In this document: in pieces, positions 53,204 through 60,200 of the stretch
Numbering within the stretch: position 1 is the first letter of the stretch
How the letters are laid out: each line of letters opens with the position of its first letter
Source of the DNA: HXMU1420-13 sp034669965
Lineage (GTDB): Bacteria; Bacteroidota; Rhodothermia; Balneolales; Balneolaceae
Direction of reading: 5' to 3'
NCBI GenBank assembly: GCA_034669965.1
Contig: JAXMOK010000005.1
Span: forward strand, 62,001-126,000
Length of the DNA stretch: 64,000 bases
Translations under genes and position numbers: made by a program
The notes under the pieces: generated by a model
Seen by the model: only the letters and a program-made list of their open reading frames with translations
What the model was told of the DNA's origin: nothing
The model's database searches: none

Positions 53204-55213
53204 ATGAATCATACTTCTACCAAAGAACGGCTGTTCGGATTTACAAAATTATCCGTAATTGCCGGGGCACTGCTAATCAGCTATGCCTGTTCATCGTCAT
53301 CGGAAGTAACGATGGCGCCGTTTACAGCTCCGGAAGTAGCTCCAATCGAAGACGCAAATATTCCAACTCCTGACCCTCGTGTGGGCTTAGAAGCCGGACT
53401 TTTTGATGCCGAACAAGCTTACTGGAACATAGAGCGATTATCGCAAACACCGCCACCGGATAAGTTTGTGGGTAAAACCAATTCCGATTTAGCCTTTCAA
53501 GGCAATTATGTATTTCAGGGAAATTACAATGGGGTTATTATTTGGGATATCACCGATCCTAAAAACCCTATATTGGTAAACGACTACGAATGTCCTGCTT
53601 CTCAAAGTGATGTTTCTGTGTACGGAAACTTGATGTTTGTATCGGGTGAAGGCCTGGAAGGACGTATCGATTGCGGTACGGAAGGCATCAACCAGGCAGT
53701 GAGCGAAGACCGCCTTCGTGGTATTCGAATTTTCGATATCACCGATATTCAAAACCCGGTTTACGTTTCCAATGTGCAAACTTGCCGTGGTTCGCACACT
53801 CATTCTGTATTGAAAGACCCTAACGATGACGAAAACATCTACGTGTACGTTTCTGGTTCATACGTTGTACGTCCTGACGAAGAATTACCCGGCTGTTCTG
53901 ATTTACAACCGGAAGAAGATCCAAACTCTGCACTTTTCCGTATCGAGGTAATCAAAGTACCTTTAGATAGCCCGGAAGATGCAGCTATCGTTAGCTCTCC
54001 TCGAATTTTCGAAAATCTGGAAGAGCCTCCAACTCACGGTTTAGCTCCTGCCGATATTGCTGCCTTAGAAGCTGCCAAAGCTGCCGGCAAATTCACTTTT
54101 AAATTTGGTGGAACAGAGCGTGTACTACCTGATGGTTTTGCCAGAAACTTATTGAACTCAATTGTTCAAGAACGAGGTGGTGAAGGCGCACCAACAGCAG
54201 AAGATACCGTAGCTTTAGCTGGTTCGCTTCAAGCGCGTATCGAAGCCATGTTCGGTGGTGGAAACGATGACGAAACTCGTCGCCGTGGACCGGATCAGTG
54301 TCACGATATTACTCTTTACCCTGAAATCGGCTTAGCAGGTGGTGCTTGCGAAGGCTACGGTTTATTGCTCGACATCAGCGATCCTGCAAACCCTGTACGT
54401 ATTGATGCAGTTGCTGATTCTAACTTTGCATACTGGCATTCAGCTACGTTTAGTAATGATGGAGAAACTGTGATCTTCACTGATGAGTGGGGCGGCGGTG
54501 GCGGACCAAAATGCCGCGAGAGCGACCCGTACGAGTGGGGAGCAAATGCGATCTTTACCATCGAAGATGGCGAAATGATTTTCAAAGAGTACTACAAAAT
54601 GCCTGCTGCTCAAACAGTATTTGAAAACTGTGTAGCGCATAACGGATCATTGATTCCTGTTCCGGATCGCGACATTATGGTTCAATCTTGGTACCAAGGT
54701 GGTATTTCTATTTTTGATTTCACCGATCCTGCAAACCCAACTGAAATTGCTTTTCACGATTACGGTCCTGTAAACGGTGAAGCGATGGCAAGCGGCGGTA
54801 GCTGGAGTGTGTATTGGTACAACGGTGTGATTGTGAACTCAGAAATCGCGCGTGGTTTAGATATTTTCGATCTTAAGCCAAGTCCGTTTATTACTGAGAA
54901 CGAAATTGCAGCAGCTAAAACTGTGAAGTGGGATTACCTGAATGCCCAAGGTCAGCCAAAAATGGTATGGCCAAACACCTTCCATTTAGCCAAAGCTTAT
55001 GTTGATCAATTAGATCGTGACAACAGCGTATCTGATACTGCTGTGATGGCTTTCCGACAAGGCATTGCTAATGCTGAAGCAACTCCGGCTAAAAAGCGTG
55101 GTAAAATGCTTGCTCGTTTAGCGGATGAAGTTGCTGATCACGCTTCGATGAGTTCCGACTCAGACAAAGTGCAGAAGTTAGCAGAAGCTCTTCGTGGCAT
55201 AGCTTCTATGTAA
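53204..55213 (+). CDS. LVIVD-repeat lipoprotein
   Basis: 669 residues. Lipoprotein signal LLISYACSSSS. The body has propeller-like LVIVD repeats such as NGVIIWDITDPKNPILVNDYEC, GIRIFDITDIQNPVYVSNVQ, YGLLLDISDPANPVRIDAVA and GGISIFDFTDPANPTEIAFHDYG, with a His-containing stretch CRGSHTHSV and several Cys. A helical C-terminal region (about 600-669) is rich in Ala and Asp. Such proteins are usually anchored on the outer membrane; activity unknown. It follows the DUF305 gene and ends at a strong terminator. Confidence 0.85.
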   Translation: MNHTSTKERLFGFTKLSVIAGALLISYACSSSSEVTMAPFTAPEVAPIEDANIPTPDPRVGLEAGLFDAEQAYWNIERLSQTPPPDKFVGKTNSDLAFQGNYVFQGNYNGVIIWDITDPKNPILVNDYECPASQSDVSVYGNLMFVSGEGLEGRIDCGTEGINQAVSEDRLRGIRIFDITDIQNPVYVSNVQTCRGSHTHSVLKDPNDDENIYVYVSGSYVVRPDEELPGCSDLQPEEDPNSALFRIEVIKVPLDSPEDAAIVSSPRIFENLEEPPTHGLAPADIAALEAAKAAGKFTFKFGGTERVLPDGFARNLLNSIVQERGGEGAPTAEDTVALAGSLQARIEAMFGGGNDDETRRRGPDQCHDITLYPEIGLAGGACEGYGLLLDISDPANPVRIDAVADSNFAYWHSATFSNDGETVIFTDEWGGGGGPKCRESDPYEWGANAIFTIEDGEMIFKEYYKMPAAQTVFENCVAHNGSLIPVPDRDIMVQSWYQGGISIFDFTDPANPTEIAFHDYGPVNGEAMASGGSWSVYWYNGVIVNSEIARGLDIFDLKPSPFITENEIAAAKTVKWDYLNAQGQPKMVWPNTFHLAKAYVDQLDRDNSVSDTAVMAFRQGIANAEATPAKKRGKMLARLADEVADHASMSSDSDKVQKLAEALRGIASM

Positions 55214-55236
55214 GCAACCTCTGAATTTCAGATAGT

Positions 55237-55275
55237 AAAAATCCCGCTCTTTGTTAAAAGAGCGGGATTTTTTTA
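55237..55275 (+). terminator. Rho-independent terminator after the lipoprotein pair
   Basis: Stem AAAATCCCGCTCTTT / AAAGAGCGGGATTTT with a short loop (GTTA) and a T-run. Confidence 0.9.
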
Positions 55276-55430
55276 TTTAAAACGGTCTTTTGCTCAGTTT
55301 TAATCTGTGGGCTGATCATTTCGATCATTATAAACCACATAAAAACTTAGTAGTATTTAGCTGATGCAGAAATAATCGTCATCGCAGTTCCCAATCCAAA
55401 TCAGATTGAAAACCAAGATAACTATCGAAA

Positions 55431-55826
55431 TTACTTAGGCTGAATGGGTGCTTTTTTAAATCTGCCCCAGGCAATAAATACAGCAAGGGCAAACAGTACA
55501 ATATTGGGGATAAAAGCTTCGCTTTGTGTAAAATGATAGATGGAAGCCAATACCATTACGATGCTAATCCCAAGTGCTGCTAAAGGTGTAAGAATGGGTT
55601 TAATTCTAAGCAAAGCCGGGAGTATTAAGCCAATTGCTCCGAGCAATTCACTGATTCCAATAAAGAATACCATCCATTCGGGAAAGTAATTCACGAACGA
55701 CATCCCATTTTCTGCCAGTTCAGCGATAGGAGTTGTAAGTTTCATGATGCCGGCCATTAGAAAAGCTACGGCTAATAAGCTTTGTGCTATCCACAAAGAA
55801 ATGTTGAGTGTTTTTGATTGATTCAT
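55431..55826 (-). CDS. DoxX-family membrane protein
   Basis: About 131 residues from the ATG at 55824-55826, preceded by AAGGAT; a longer frame begins 23 codons earlier but adds non-family sequence. Four membrane helices with the DoxX pattern: SLLAVAFLMAGIMKLTTPIAELAENGMSFVNYFPEWMVFFIGISELLGAIGLILP and so on. Proteins of this family are inner-membrane, sometimes linked to quinone or thiosulfate redox chemistry; many are uncharacterised. The Crp-type regulator lies about 90 bp upstream on the same strand, so co-regulation is likely. Confidence 0.88.
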   Translation of the reverse strand: MNQSKTLNISLWIAQSLLAVAFLMAGIMKLTTPIAELAENGMSFVNYFPEWMVFFIGISELLGAIGLILPALLRIKPILTPLAALGISIVMVLASIYHFTQSEAFIPNIVLFALAVFIAWGRFKKAPIQPK

Positions 55827-55919
55827 ATCCTTGATTGTTTTGTTTAACCGGAAACAAAGGTCAGGCATAGAGCAACCAATCCCATTAATGTACATTAAGA
55901 AATGAGGGCGGTGTGCGAG

Positions 55920-56393
55920 TTACTTTTTGAGCGCTTTGGCCCTTTTTGCCGCGGATAGTGCTTCAGGGGTGATACCCAGGTAGGAGGCAATCAGTTTTTG
56001 CGGCACTCGTTGTACGATATCCGGATAGGTTCTGATAAAATGTTCGTAGCGTTGGATAGCAGTAGCACTCATCAACATGATGATTCGGTTTTGTAGAACC
56101 CCTAATCGTTTAATTAATTTTTCTGAATCAACATCCGTGATGGTTAGATCAACCTTCTCAGTTGAAAGAACAACCGAATCCTCTAACGCATCGATAAACA
56201 ATTCACAGGGGGTATCCGGCGATTGGTTATCTGCAATAATCCAGTTTTCCGGCGCAAACATATAAATATGTTCTTTCCCTTTTTCGTCGATGGAATAACT
56301 ACGCAACAAGCCCGATTCAACTTGATAAACCTTGGTGTTAACCTCACCTTTTCTTTGAAGGATGTGCCCTTTTTTTACTTCAAGTTTAATCAA
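55920..56393 (-). CDS. Crp/Fnr-family transcription regulator (short)
   Basis: 157 residues starting with TTG. A cyclic-nucleotide-binding-type sensor (KKGHILQRKGEVNTKVYQVESGLLRSYSIDEKGKEHIYMFAPENWI) is joined to a compact helix-turn-helix (RVPQKLIASYLGITPEALSAAKR). An in-frame stop lies six codons upstream of the chosen start, so about 20-25 residues of the usual N-terminus are missing and the start is inferred. It probably controls the adjacent DoxX gene; ligand unknown. Confidence 0.85.
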   Translation of the reverse strand: MIKLEVKKGHILQRKGEVNTKVYQVESGLLRSYSIDEKGKEHIYMFAPENWIIADNQSPDTPCELFIDALEDSVVLSTEKVDLTITDVDSEKLIKRLGVLQNRIIMLMSATAIQRYEHFIRTYPDIVQRVPQKLIASYLGITPEALSAAKRAKALKK

Positions 56394-56553
56394 GATTTTT
56401 GGTGGGTTTTAAGGTGGGAATGGTCTCGTGTATGAGCAGTAGCGGTTTTTAACATCCTAACTTTTCGATTTATTACTAAGCTTAAATTTATAAAATTCAA
56501 GTACGATTAAGCAGTTTGGCCACTATTTTTTATATACGTTGATGTAGCCAGCT

Positions 56554-56820
56554 TTAATGCTTATCAATAATAAATGCTTTTTTAAGTTGTCTTTTTACAT
56601 AGAGAGATCGAACTACTCCAATAATAATAATTACAAAAGAAGCTATTAGGAAGAAATAACCCAGACCCATAAGATTTTCTAACATATCAATTTTAATTAT
56701 GGCCAATCCTGAACTCAAAAGGACAGCAAAAGTCCGAAAATAAGCTAAGAATGTTCGCTCATTCGCTAATTTGGTTCTTTGTAATGCGAGGTAATCTGTT
56801 CCGCTGATTTCAATATTCAT
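56554..56820 (-). CDS. DUF202 (YidH-like) membrane protein
   Basis: 88 residues. The family opening LQRTKLANERTFLAYFRTFAVLLSSGLAI is clear, followed by a second helix GYFFLIASFVIIIIGVVRSLY and a basic tail. Inner-membrane protein of unknown function. It sits at the border of the cassette-like region. Confidence 0.85.
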   Translation of the reverse strand: MNIEISGTDYLALQRTKLANERTFLAYFRTFAVLLSSGLAIIKIDMLENLMGLGYFFLIASFVIIIIGVVRSLYVKRQLKKAFIIDKH

Positions 56821-56877
56821 TTAAGTAGCATTATAGTCGTTTAAATGGTTCAATTATAGGTAGTGTTTTTCTACTCT

Positions 56878-57008
56878 TAGCTAACGGTTTGGCTATGAGT
56901 AGTTGCGTGCTTTAGCACTTAACTTTGCAATTACACACGAAACTGAAAATCCGCAAGGATTTTTAGAAGTAGGCGAGAACAAGCAATTACTTCTAGCCAT
57001 TGTTGTGC
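56878..57008. repeat. attC-like imperfect hairpin (cassette boundary 1)
   Basis: About 131 bp bounded by TAGCTAACGG and CCATTGTTGTGC. Long arms pair imperfectly (GGCTATGAGTAGTTGC against GCAATTACTTCTAGCC, 15 of 18 with flanks), with smaller hairpins inside (GTGCTTTAGCAC; AAAATCC/GGATTTT). This resembles integron attC recombination sites in form. The nuclease frame at 56993 ends inside it. Confidence 0.5.
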
Positions 57009-57724
57009 CACGTTTTTTTATTTCTTTTATGTTCATAAACCTCGATTCCTAATTGATTTTTTACAGCAATAAGGTTGTCAGGTAATTTATTTTCTAAAGC
57101 TAGTATTACTCGACTATTTGGTAAATGGTCATTAACTACTTGTTCAGCCTCTAATAAAGCTTTGTACTTTATACATTGAAATAGTCCTCTTTGAATATCG
57201 GCAGAGTTTGAAATATATGATTTTACCTCAATTCCAATTATCTCATCTTTATTTTTGAAAATTACATCTATCAAATCCATTGAAGGTAATTCGTATTCGG
57301 TAATTCCAATGAGTTTTGAAGAAAGTCCAAACAGTTCTGGATTAACTGCTATATAATTTTTAAAATCTTTATGTTGTTGACTTTCGCCTCCCGAATCATA
57401 ATTTGGTCTAGGCTCCTTTAGTTTTTGGTCGAAGTCTGTTTCTAAAGGTTTTAAGTTTAGCTCGGATAATACCCAATACCAATCTTTGTATAAATAGATG
57501 TCGGTAAGAATTTTATCGACTACTTTTCTTTTTTGACTTTTATTTAGCGATTGAAAATCAGAATATTCCATAAATTCATTAACTCCTGAGCCTGGAACTT
57601 CTTCTGATTTGTTTATAACCAGAAAGTTAATTATAGGTATTTTTTTATCGGTTTTCTTTTCTAAATCTTTTATCCAATTACCAACAGCTCCGAGTACATA
57701 ATTTAAATTCCGAGCATTCGACAT
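56993..57724 (-). CDS. Putative PD-(D/E)xK-type nuclease, C-terminal part of a probably frameshifted gene
   Basis: 243 residues as written, with Met at 57724 unlikely to be the real start. The same frame is open upstream to about 57788 and encodes QQARAEKPIFYSDLAQEIG directly before the Met, reading as continuous domain sequence. A predicted nuclease motif is visible: GGESQQHKDFKNYI, MDLIDVIFKNKDEIIGIEVKSYI (Asp...Glu-x-Lys), and ADIQRGLFQCIKYKALLEAE, as in restriction-like nucleases. The winged-helix gene directly upstream ends near an A7 run; removing one A would join both into one 354-residue protein. It lies in a cassette bounded by inverted GTGCCAC/GTGGCAC sequences. Confidence 0.65.
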   Translation of the reverse strand: MSNARNLNYVLGAVGNWIKDLEKKTDKKIPIINFLVINKSEEVPGSGVNEFMEYSDFQSLNKSQKRKVVDKILTDIYLYKDWYWVLSELNLKPLETDFDQKLKEPRPNYDSGGESQQHKDFKNYIAVNPELFGLSSKLIGITEYELPSMDLIDVIFKNKDEIIGIEVKSYISNSADIQRGLFQCIKYKALLEAEQVVNDHLPNSRVILALENKLPDNLIAVKNQLGIEVYEHKRNKKTWHNNG

Positions 57725-57764
57725 TCCGATTTCTTGAGCTAAATCTGAATAGAATATTGGTTTT

Positions 57765-58058
57765 TCAGCTCTCGCTTGTTGATTTTTTTAATGCAGCCTT
57801 AGGGTTGATAACAAGTAAATAATTCGCATTCCCATCCCATTCAATCTTGTTCTTTGCTTTAAGAGTTTGTAAGGCATTTCTAACATTTCGTTTCCATCTT
57901 TCCTGTTGATTATAGTCAGCTAATGGGTGAAAATCTCCAGATTCAAAGTGGTCTATGTTGTTTTCTACTATTTGATAAATTTCTGAAAGATTAATCCAAG
58001 AATCTTTAGGAAGTTTTTCCAGTATTATTTTTCTAAAAGTTTCTTGTTTGGTAATCAT
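57765..58058 (-). CDS. Winged-helix-like N-terminal part of the same probable nuclease gene
   Basis: 97 residues: FRKIILEKLPKDSWINLSEIYQIVENN, DYNQQERWKRNVRNALQTLKAKNKIEWDGNANYLLVIN, a typical winged-helix arrangement like the N-termini of Mrr-type restriction proteins. The frame stops at 57765 just after an A7 run (T7 at 57783-57789 on the plus strand). Losing one base there joins it in frame to the nuclease domain. It could instead be a separate small DNA-binding protein. The first codon is ATG at 58056-58058. Confidence 0.65.
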   Translation of the reverse strand: MITKQETFRKIILEKLPKDSWINLSEIYQIVENNIDHFESGDFHPLADYNQQERWKRNVRNALQTLKAKNKIEWDGNANYLLVINPKAALKKSTSES

Positions 58059-58077
58059 TTATTTAGTTCTATCGAAT

Positions 58078-58120
58078 GTGGCACGTTGAAGATGAAGAGC
58101 GGAGCGAATTCATCTTCAAC
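58078..58120. repeat. Hairpin at the second cassette boundary
   Basis: GTGGCAC followed by a perfect 12-bp stem GTTGAAGATGAA / TTCATCTTCAAC (58085-58096 and 58109-58120). The next stretch (58131-58192) folds into another imperfect hairpin (AGATTAGTGCGCTAACC against ACCTAGCGCATTAATTTT). Together they look like stacked or degenerate attC sites. Confidence 0.45.
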
Positions 58121-58196
58121 GGTTAGTATAAGATTAGTGCGCTAACCACAGACTTAAATAATAGCACTAACGTAACCTAGCGCATTAATTTTATAC

Positions 58197-58592
58197 ATTG
58201 TTATGCGCTGCGATTTTAATTAATATGGAAACATCAACTAGTAGAGGTTGGTTTTGGGTTAAAAATAATAATTCAGACCAAGATAAAAATGAAATAACAG
58301 GAAAATATCTATTTTTTTCGGATAACAAAAACGAGTTAATTGAATTAGCAGAAATGGTTCTTGAAAAATACCAATTGCTAATAGCAAAAACTCCAAGTAG
58401 CAACACACCAAATAATAGCATAGGTTTTGGTTTTGTGCTATGTATTTATGATTCAAAAAATAGATATTGCAATGATTTGAAAAAACTAGAAACAGATACA
58501 ATTTCATTTAGATATTGGAAATCAGATAATGCAACAAGAGCTGGTAAATATTCAAAACAATTTATGAGTAGTAGGTAGTTGCGCATAACAAT
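58197..58592 (+). mobile_element. Gene-cassette-like unit with inverted ends
   Basis: Bounded by ATTGTTATGCGC (58197-58208) and its exact complement GCGCATAACAAT (58581-58592), with one small gene between and an imperfect hairpin just after (58596-58621). In integron cassettes the start of the cassette is complementary to the start of its own attC site, which is what is seen here. No integrase gene is in the window. Confidence 0.45.
58225..58578 (+). CDS. Small cassette-borne protein of uncertain family
   Basis: About 117 residues from ATG 58225 (METSTSRGWFWVKN). It is soluble. The segments GKYLFFSDNKNELIELAEMV, GFVLCIYDSKNRYCNDLKKLE and FRYWKSDNATRAGKYSKQF resemble a group annotated as putative phosphothreonine-lyase-domain or DUF1917-like proteins, but I am not certain. 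Position inside the cassette-like unit (58197-58592) supports it being a real mobile gene. Confidence 0.6.
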   Translation: METSTSRGWFWVKNNNSDQDKNEITGKYLFFSDNKNELIELAEMVLEKYQLLIAKTPSSNTPNNSIGFGFVLCIYDSKNRYCNDLKKLETDTISFRYWKSDNATRAGKYSKQFMSSR

Positions 58593-58760
58593 AGAGTAAA
58601 GTGAACTGAGTTCATTTTATCCTACTGTATTCTTAAATATTATTTACTTTATCCTTATGATTTTAAGGAGTATGCTGAATAAATCACTTCTGTGGGAAGA
58701 ATGCAATGTTGCGTTTATTCCGGAAAGGTAAAAAATGAAAAAGGTAGAGATTACTAGCGG

Positions 58761-58846
58761 GTGAGTCGCTTTATCAGTTGTTGATGCATCGGGAATTTAA
58801 AGATGAGATCAGCACGTTCGGCCATTTCAAAATCTGCGAAATCGAA
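58761..58846 (+). pseudogene. 86-bp copy of the 3' end of the cupin gene
   Basis: Matches 59624-59709 along 86 bases with a few substitutions. It is a non-functional remnant, and the MNT/HEPN module lies between the two copies. The rest of 58620-58872 contains no gene that I recognise. Confidence 0.85.
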
Positions 58847-58872
58847 AGGCTATCGAAAATGTAATTCTATAC

Positions 58873-59211
58873 TTATTGTTCGATTAGTTCAATAAGATGA
58901 GTAATTAATTCCTCTATATTCTCTTCAATAATAGTCCACATTATTTCGTAATCAATACCGAAATACTCGTGAATAATACGGTTTCTGAATCCTGTAATTC
59001 TTGCCCATTCAATTTGGGTATGCTTCAGTTTAAAATCAGGGTCAATACGATTTGCTGCCTCACCGATAATTTCAAAGTTTCTTGCTACAGCATCCAAAAC
59101 CATATCGTGGTCTGTAAATGATTCAAGATCTAGATCAGCTGTATATTTTTTGATCTTTCTAGCTGAATCAAGCATGTCCAATAACAATAAATTGGCATCT
59201 CTTTTAGACAT
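58873..59211 (-). CDS. hepT: HEPN-domain toxin (HepT/DUF86-like)
   Basis: 112 residues, all helical. The HEPN RNase motif R-x4-6-H is seen in FRNRIIHEYFGIDYEIMW (Arg and His), after VLDAVARNFEIIGEAANRI. In MntA-HepT systems the HEPN protein is an RNase toxin and MNT inactivates it by adding AMP. The start overlaps the end of the MNT gene by 8 bp (shared order: MNT first, HEPN second), typical of this module. Confidence 0.93.
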   Translation of the reverse strand: MSKRDANLLLLDMLDSARKIKKYTADLDLESFTDHDMVLDAVARNFEIIGEAANRIDPDFKLKHTQIEWARITGFRNRIIHEYFGIDYEIMWTIIEENIEELITHLIELIEQ

Positions 59212-59494
59212 AGATTAAGTCGTCTTCAATTGAATGGAGATATTTATTTTTTATTCCATTTTTTGAGATGAGATCCACTTTCAATTCAATCAGTTCTTCT
59301 AAATCCTCTGCTAAATCGATAAATCGGATTCCAATTTTATCGTTGAATTCCACTACAATATCTACGTCGCTATCTAGGGTCTGTTCATTTCTTGAAAACG
59401 AGCCGAAAATTGCCATCGATTCAATAGGATAGGAATCGTAAAGTCTAGCTTTATTCAGCTCTAAAGTGGATTTTATTTCGCCTAAAGTTTTCAT
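59204..59494 (-). CDS. mntA: MNT nucleotidyltransferase antitoxin (MntA-like)
   Basis: 96 residues. The minimal nucleotidyltransferase core is visible: MAIFGSFSRNEQTLDSDVDIVVEF (GSFSR, then the metal-binding DSDVD), then RFIDLAEDLEELIELKVDLIS. It has the usual small size of MNT antitoxins and pairs with the HEPN gene that overlaps its 3' end. The antitoxin acts by nucleotide transfer to the toxin. Confidence 0.93.
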   Translation of the reverse strand: MKTLGEIKSTLELNKARLYDSYPIESMAIFGSFSRNEQTLDSDVDIVVEFNDKIGIRFIDLAEDLEELIELKVDLISKNGIKNKYLHSIEDDLIYV

Positions 59495-59613
59495 GTCTCG
59501 AAATTAACCAAAAAACTATCAGTATTAAAAGACTTTCAATGGGGGAATCTACCAATTGCAAAATCATTAGTTCAACAAACTGGAATTAAATAAATATATT
59601 TTCCAATTGCTAT

Positions 59614-60117
59614 TCAAAGACGTGTAAGTCGCTTTATCAGTTGCTGATGCATCGGGAATTTGAAGAAGAGATCGGCACGTTCGGCCATTTCAAAATCTGC
59701 GAAATCGAAGCCGGGGGCAACCGTGCATCCCACAAAAGAATAGGTTCCGCCAACGGCCACTTCCGAAGCAAACCAAACTCCGGCGGGCACCACAAACTGA
59801 GGTTGCTGGTTCTGCTCAAAATCGAGCCCAATATCTTGATAGGTGTAATTTCCGGAGTCATCAATCATGTGAACGCGAAGGGGATCGCCTTCGTAAAAGT
59901 GCCACATTTCATCCTGCTTAATACGATGAAAAGCCGAGAACACAGAATCCGTAAGCAAAAAATAGATGCCCGTACTAAAATGTCGGGCACCCGAAAATGA
60001 ATCGCCGAGTTCCTGCTGCGAAATCACACCTTCACTTCGGTACGTTTCTCTAAAAAAACCACCCTCAGGATGACTCTTAAGATCTAGAAACGATATCAGC
60101 TCTTCAATTCGACTCAT
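59614..60117 (-). CDS. Cupin domain protein (DUF985)
   Basis: 167 residues. The DUF985 signature LKSHPEGGFFRETYRS is at the N-terminus, then TGIYFLLTDSVFSAFHRIKQDEMWHFYEGDPLRVHMID and the C-terminal cupin motif FVGCTVAPGFDFADFEMAERADL. It is a small cytoplasmic beta-barrel protein, possibly a sugar epimerase-like or ligand-binding protein; function not established. Part of its 3' end is repeated at 58761-58846. Confidence 0.92.
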   Translation of the reverse strand: MSRIEELISFLDLKSHPEGGFFRETYRSEGVISQQELGDSFSGARHFSTGIYFLLTDSVFSAFHRIKQDEMWHFYEGDPLRVHMIDDSGNYTYQDIGLDFEQNQQPQFVVPAGVWFASEVAVGGTYSFVGCTVAPGFDFADFEMAERADLFFKFPMHQQLIKRLTRL

Positions 60118-60119
60118 TT

Positions 60120-60200
60120 TTAATGAATTAATTAGGAATAGTAGAATTAAGAAGTAGCATAAAACGTATTCCTAATTCAACTATTCCTAATTCCTAATTA
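60120..60200. repeat. AT-rich spacer with repeated TTAGGAAT words
   Basis: Direct and inverted copies of TTAGGAAT / ATTCCTAA, as at 44690-44756; can fold into a weak hairpin. No gene. Confidence 0.35.
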
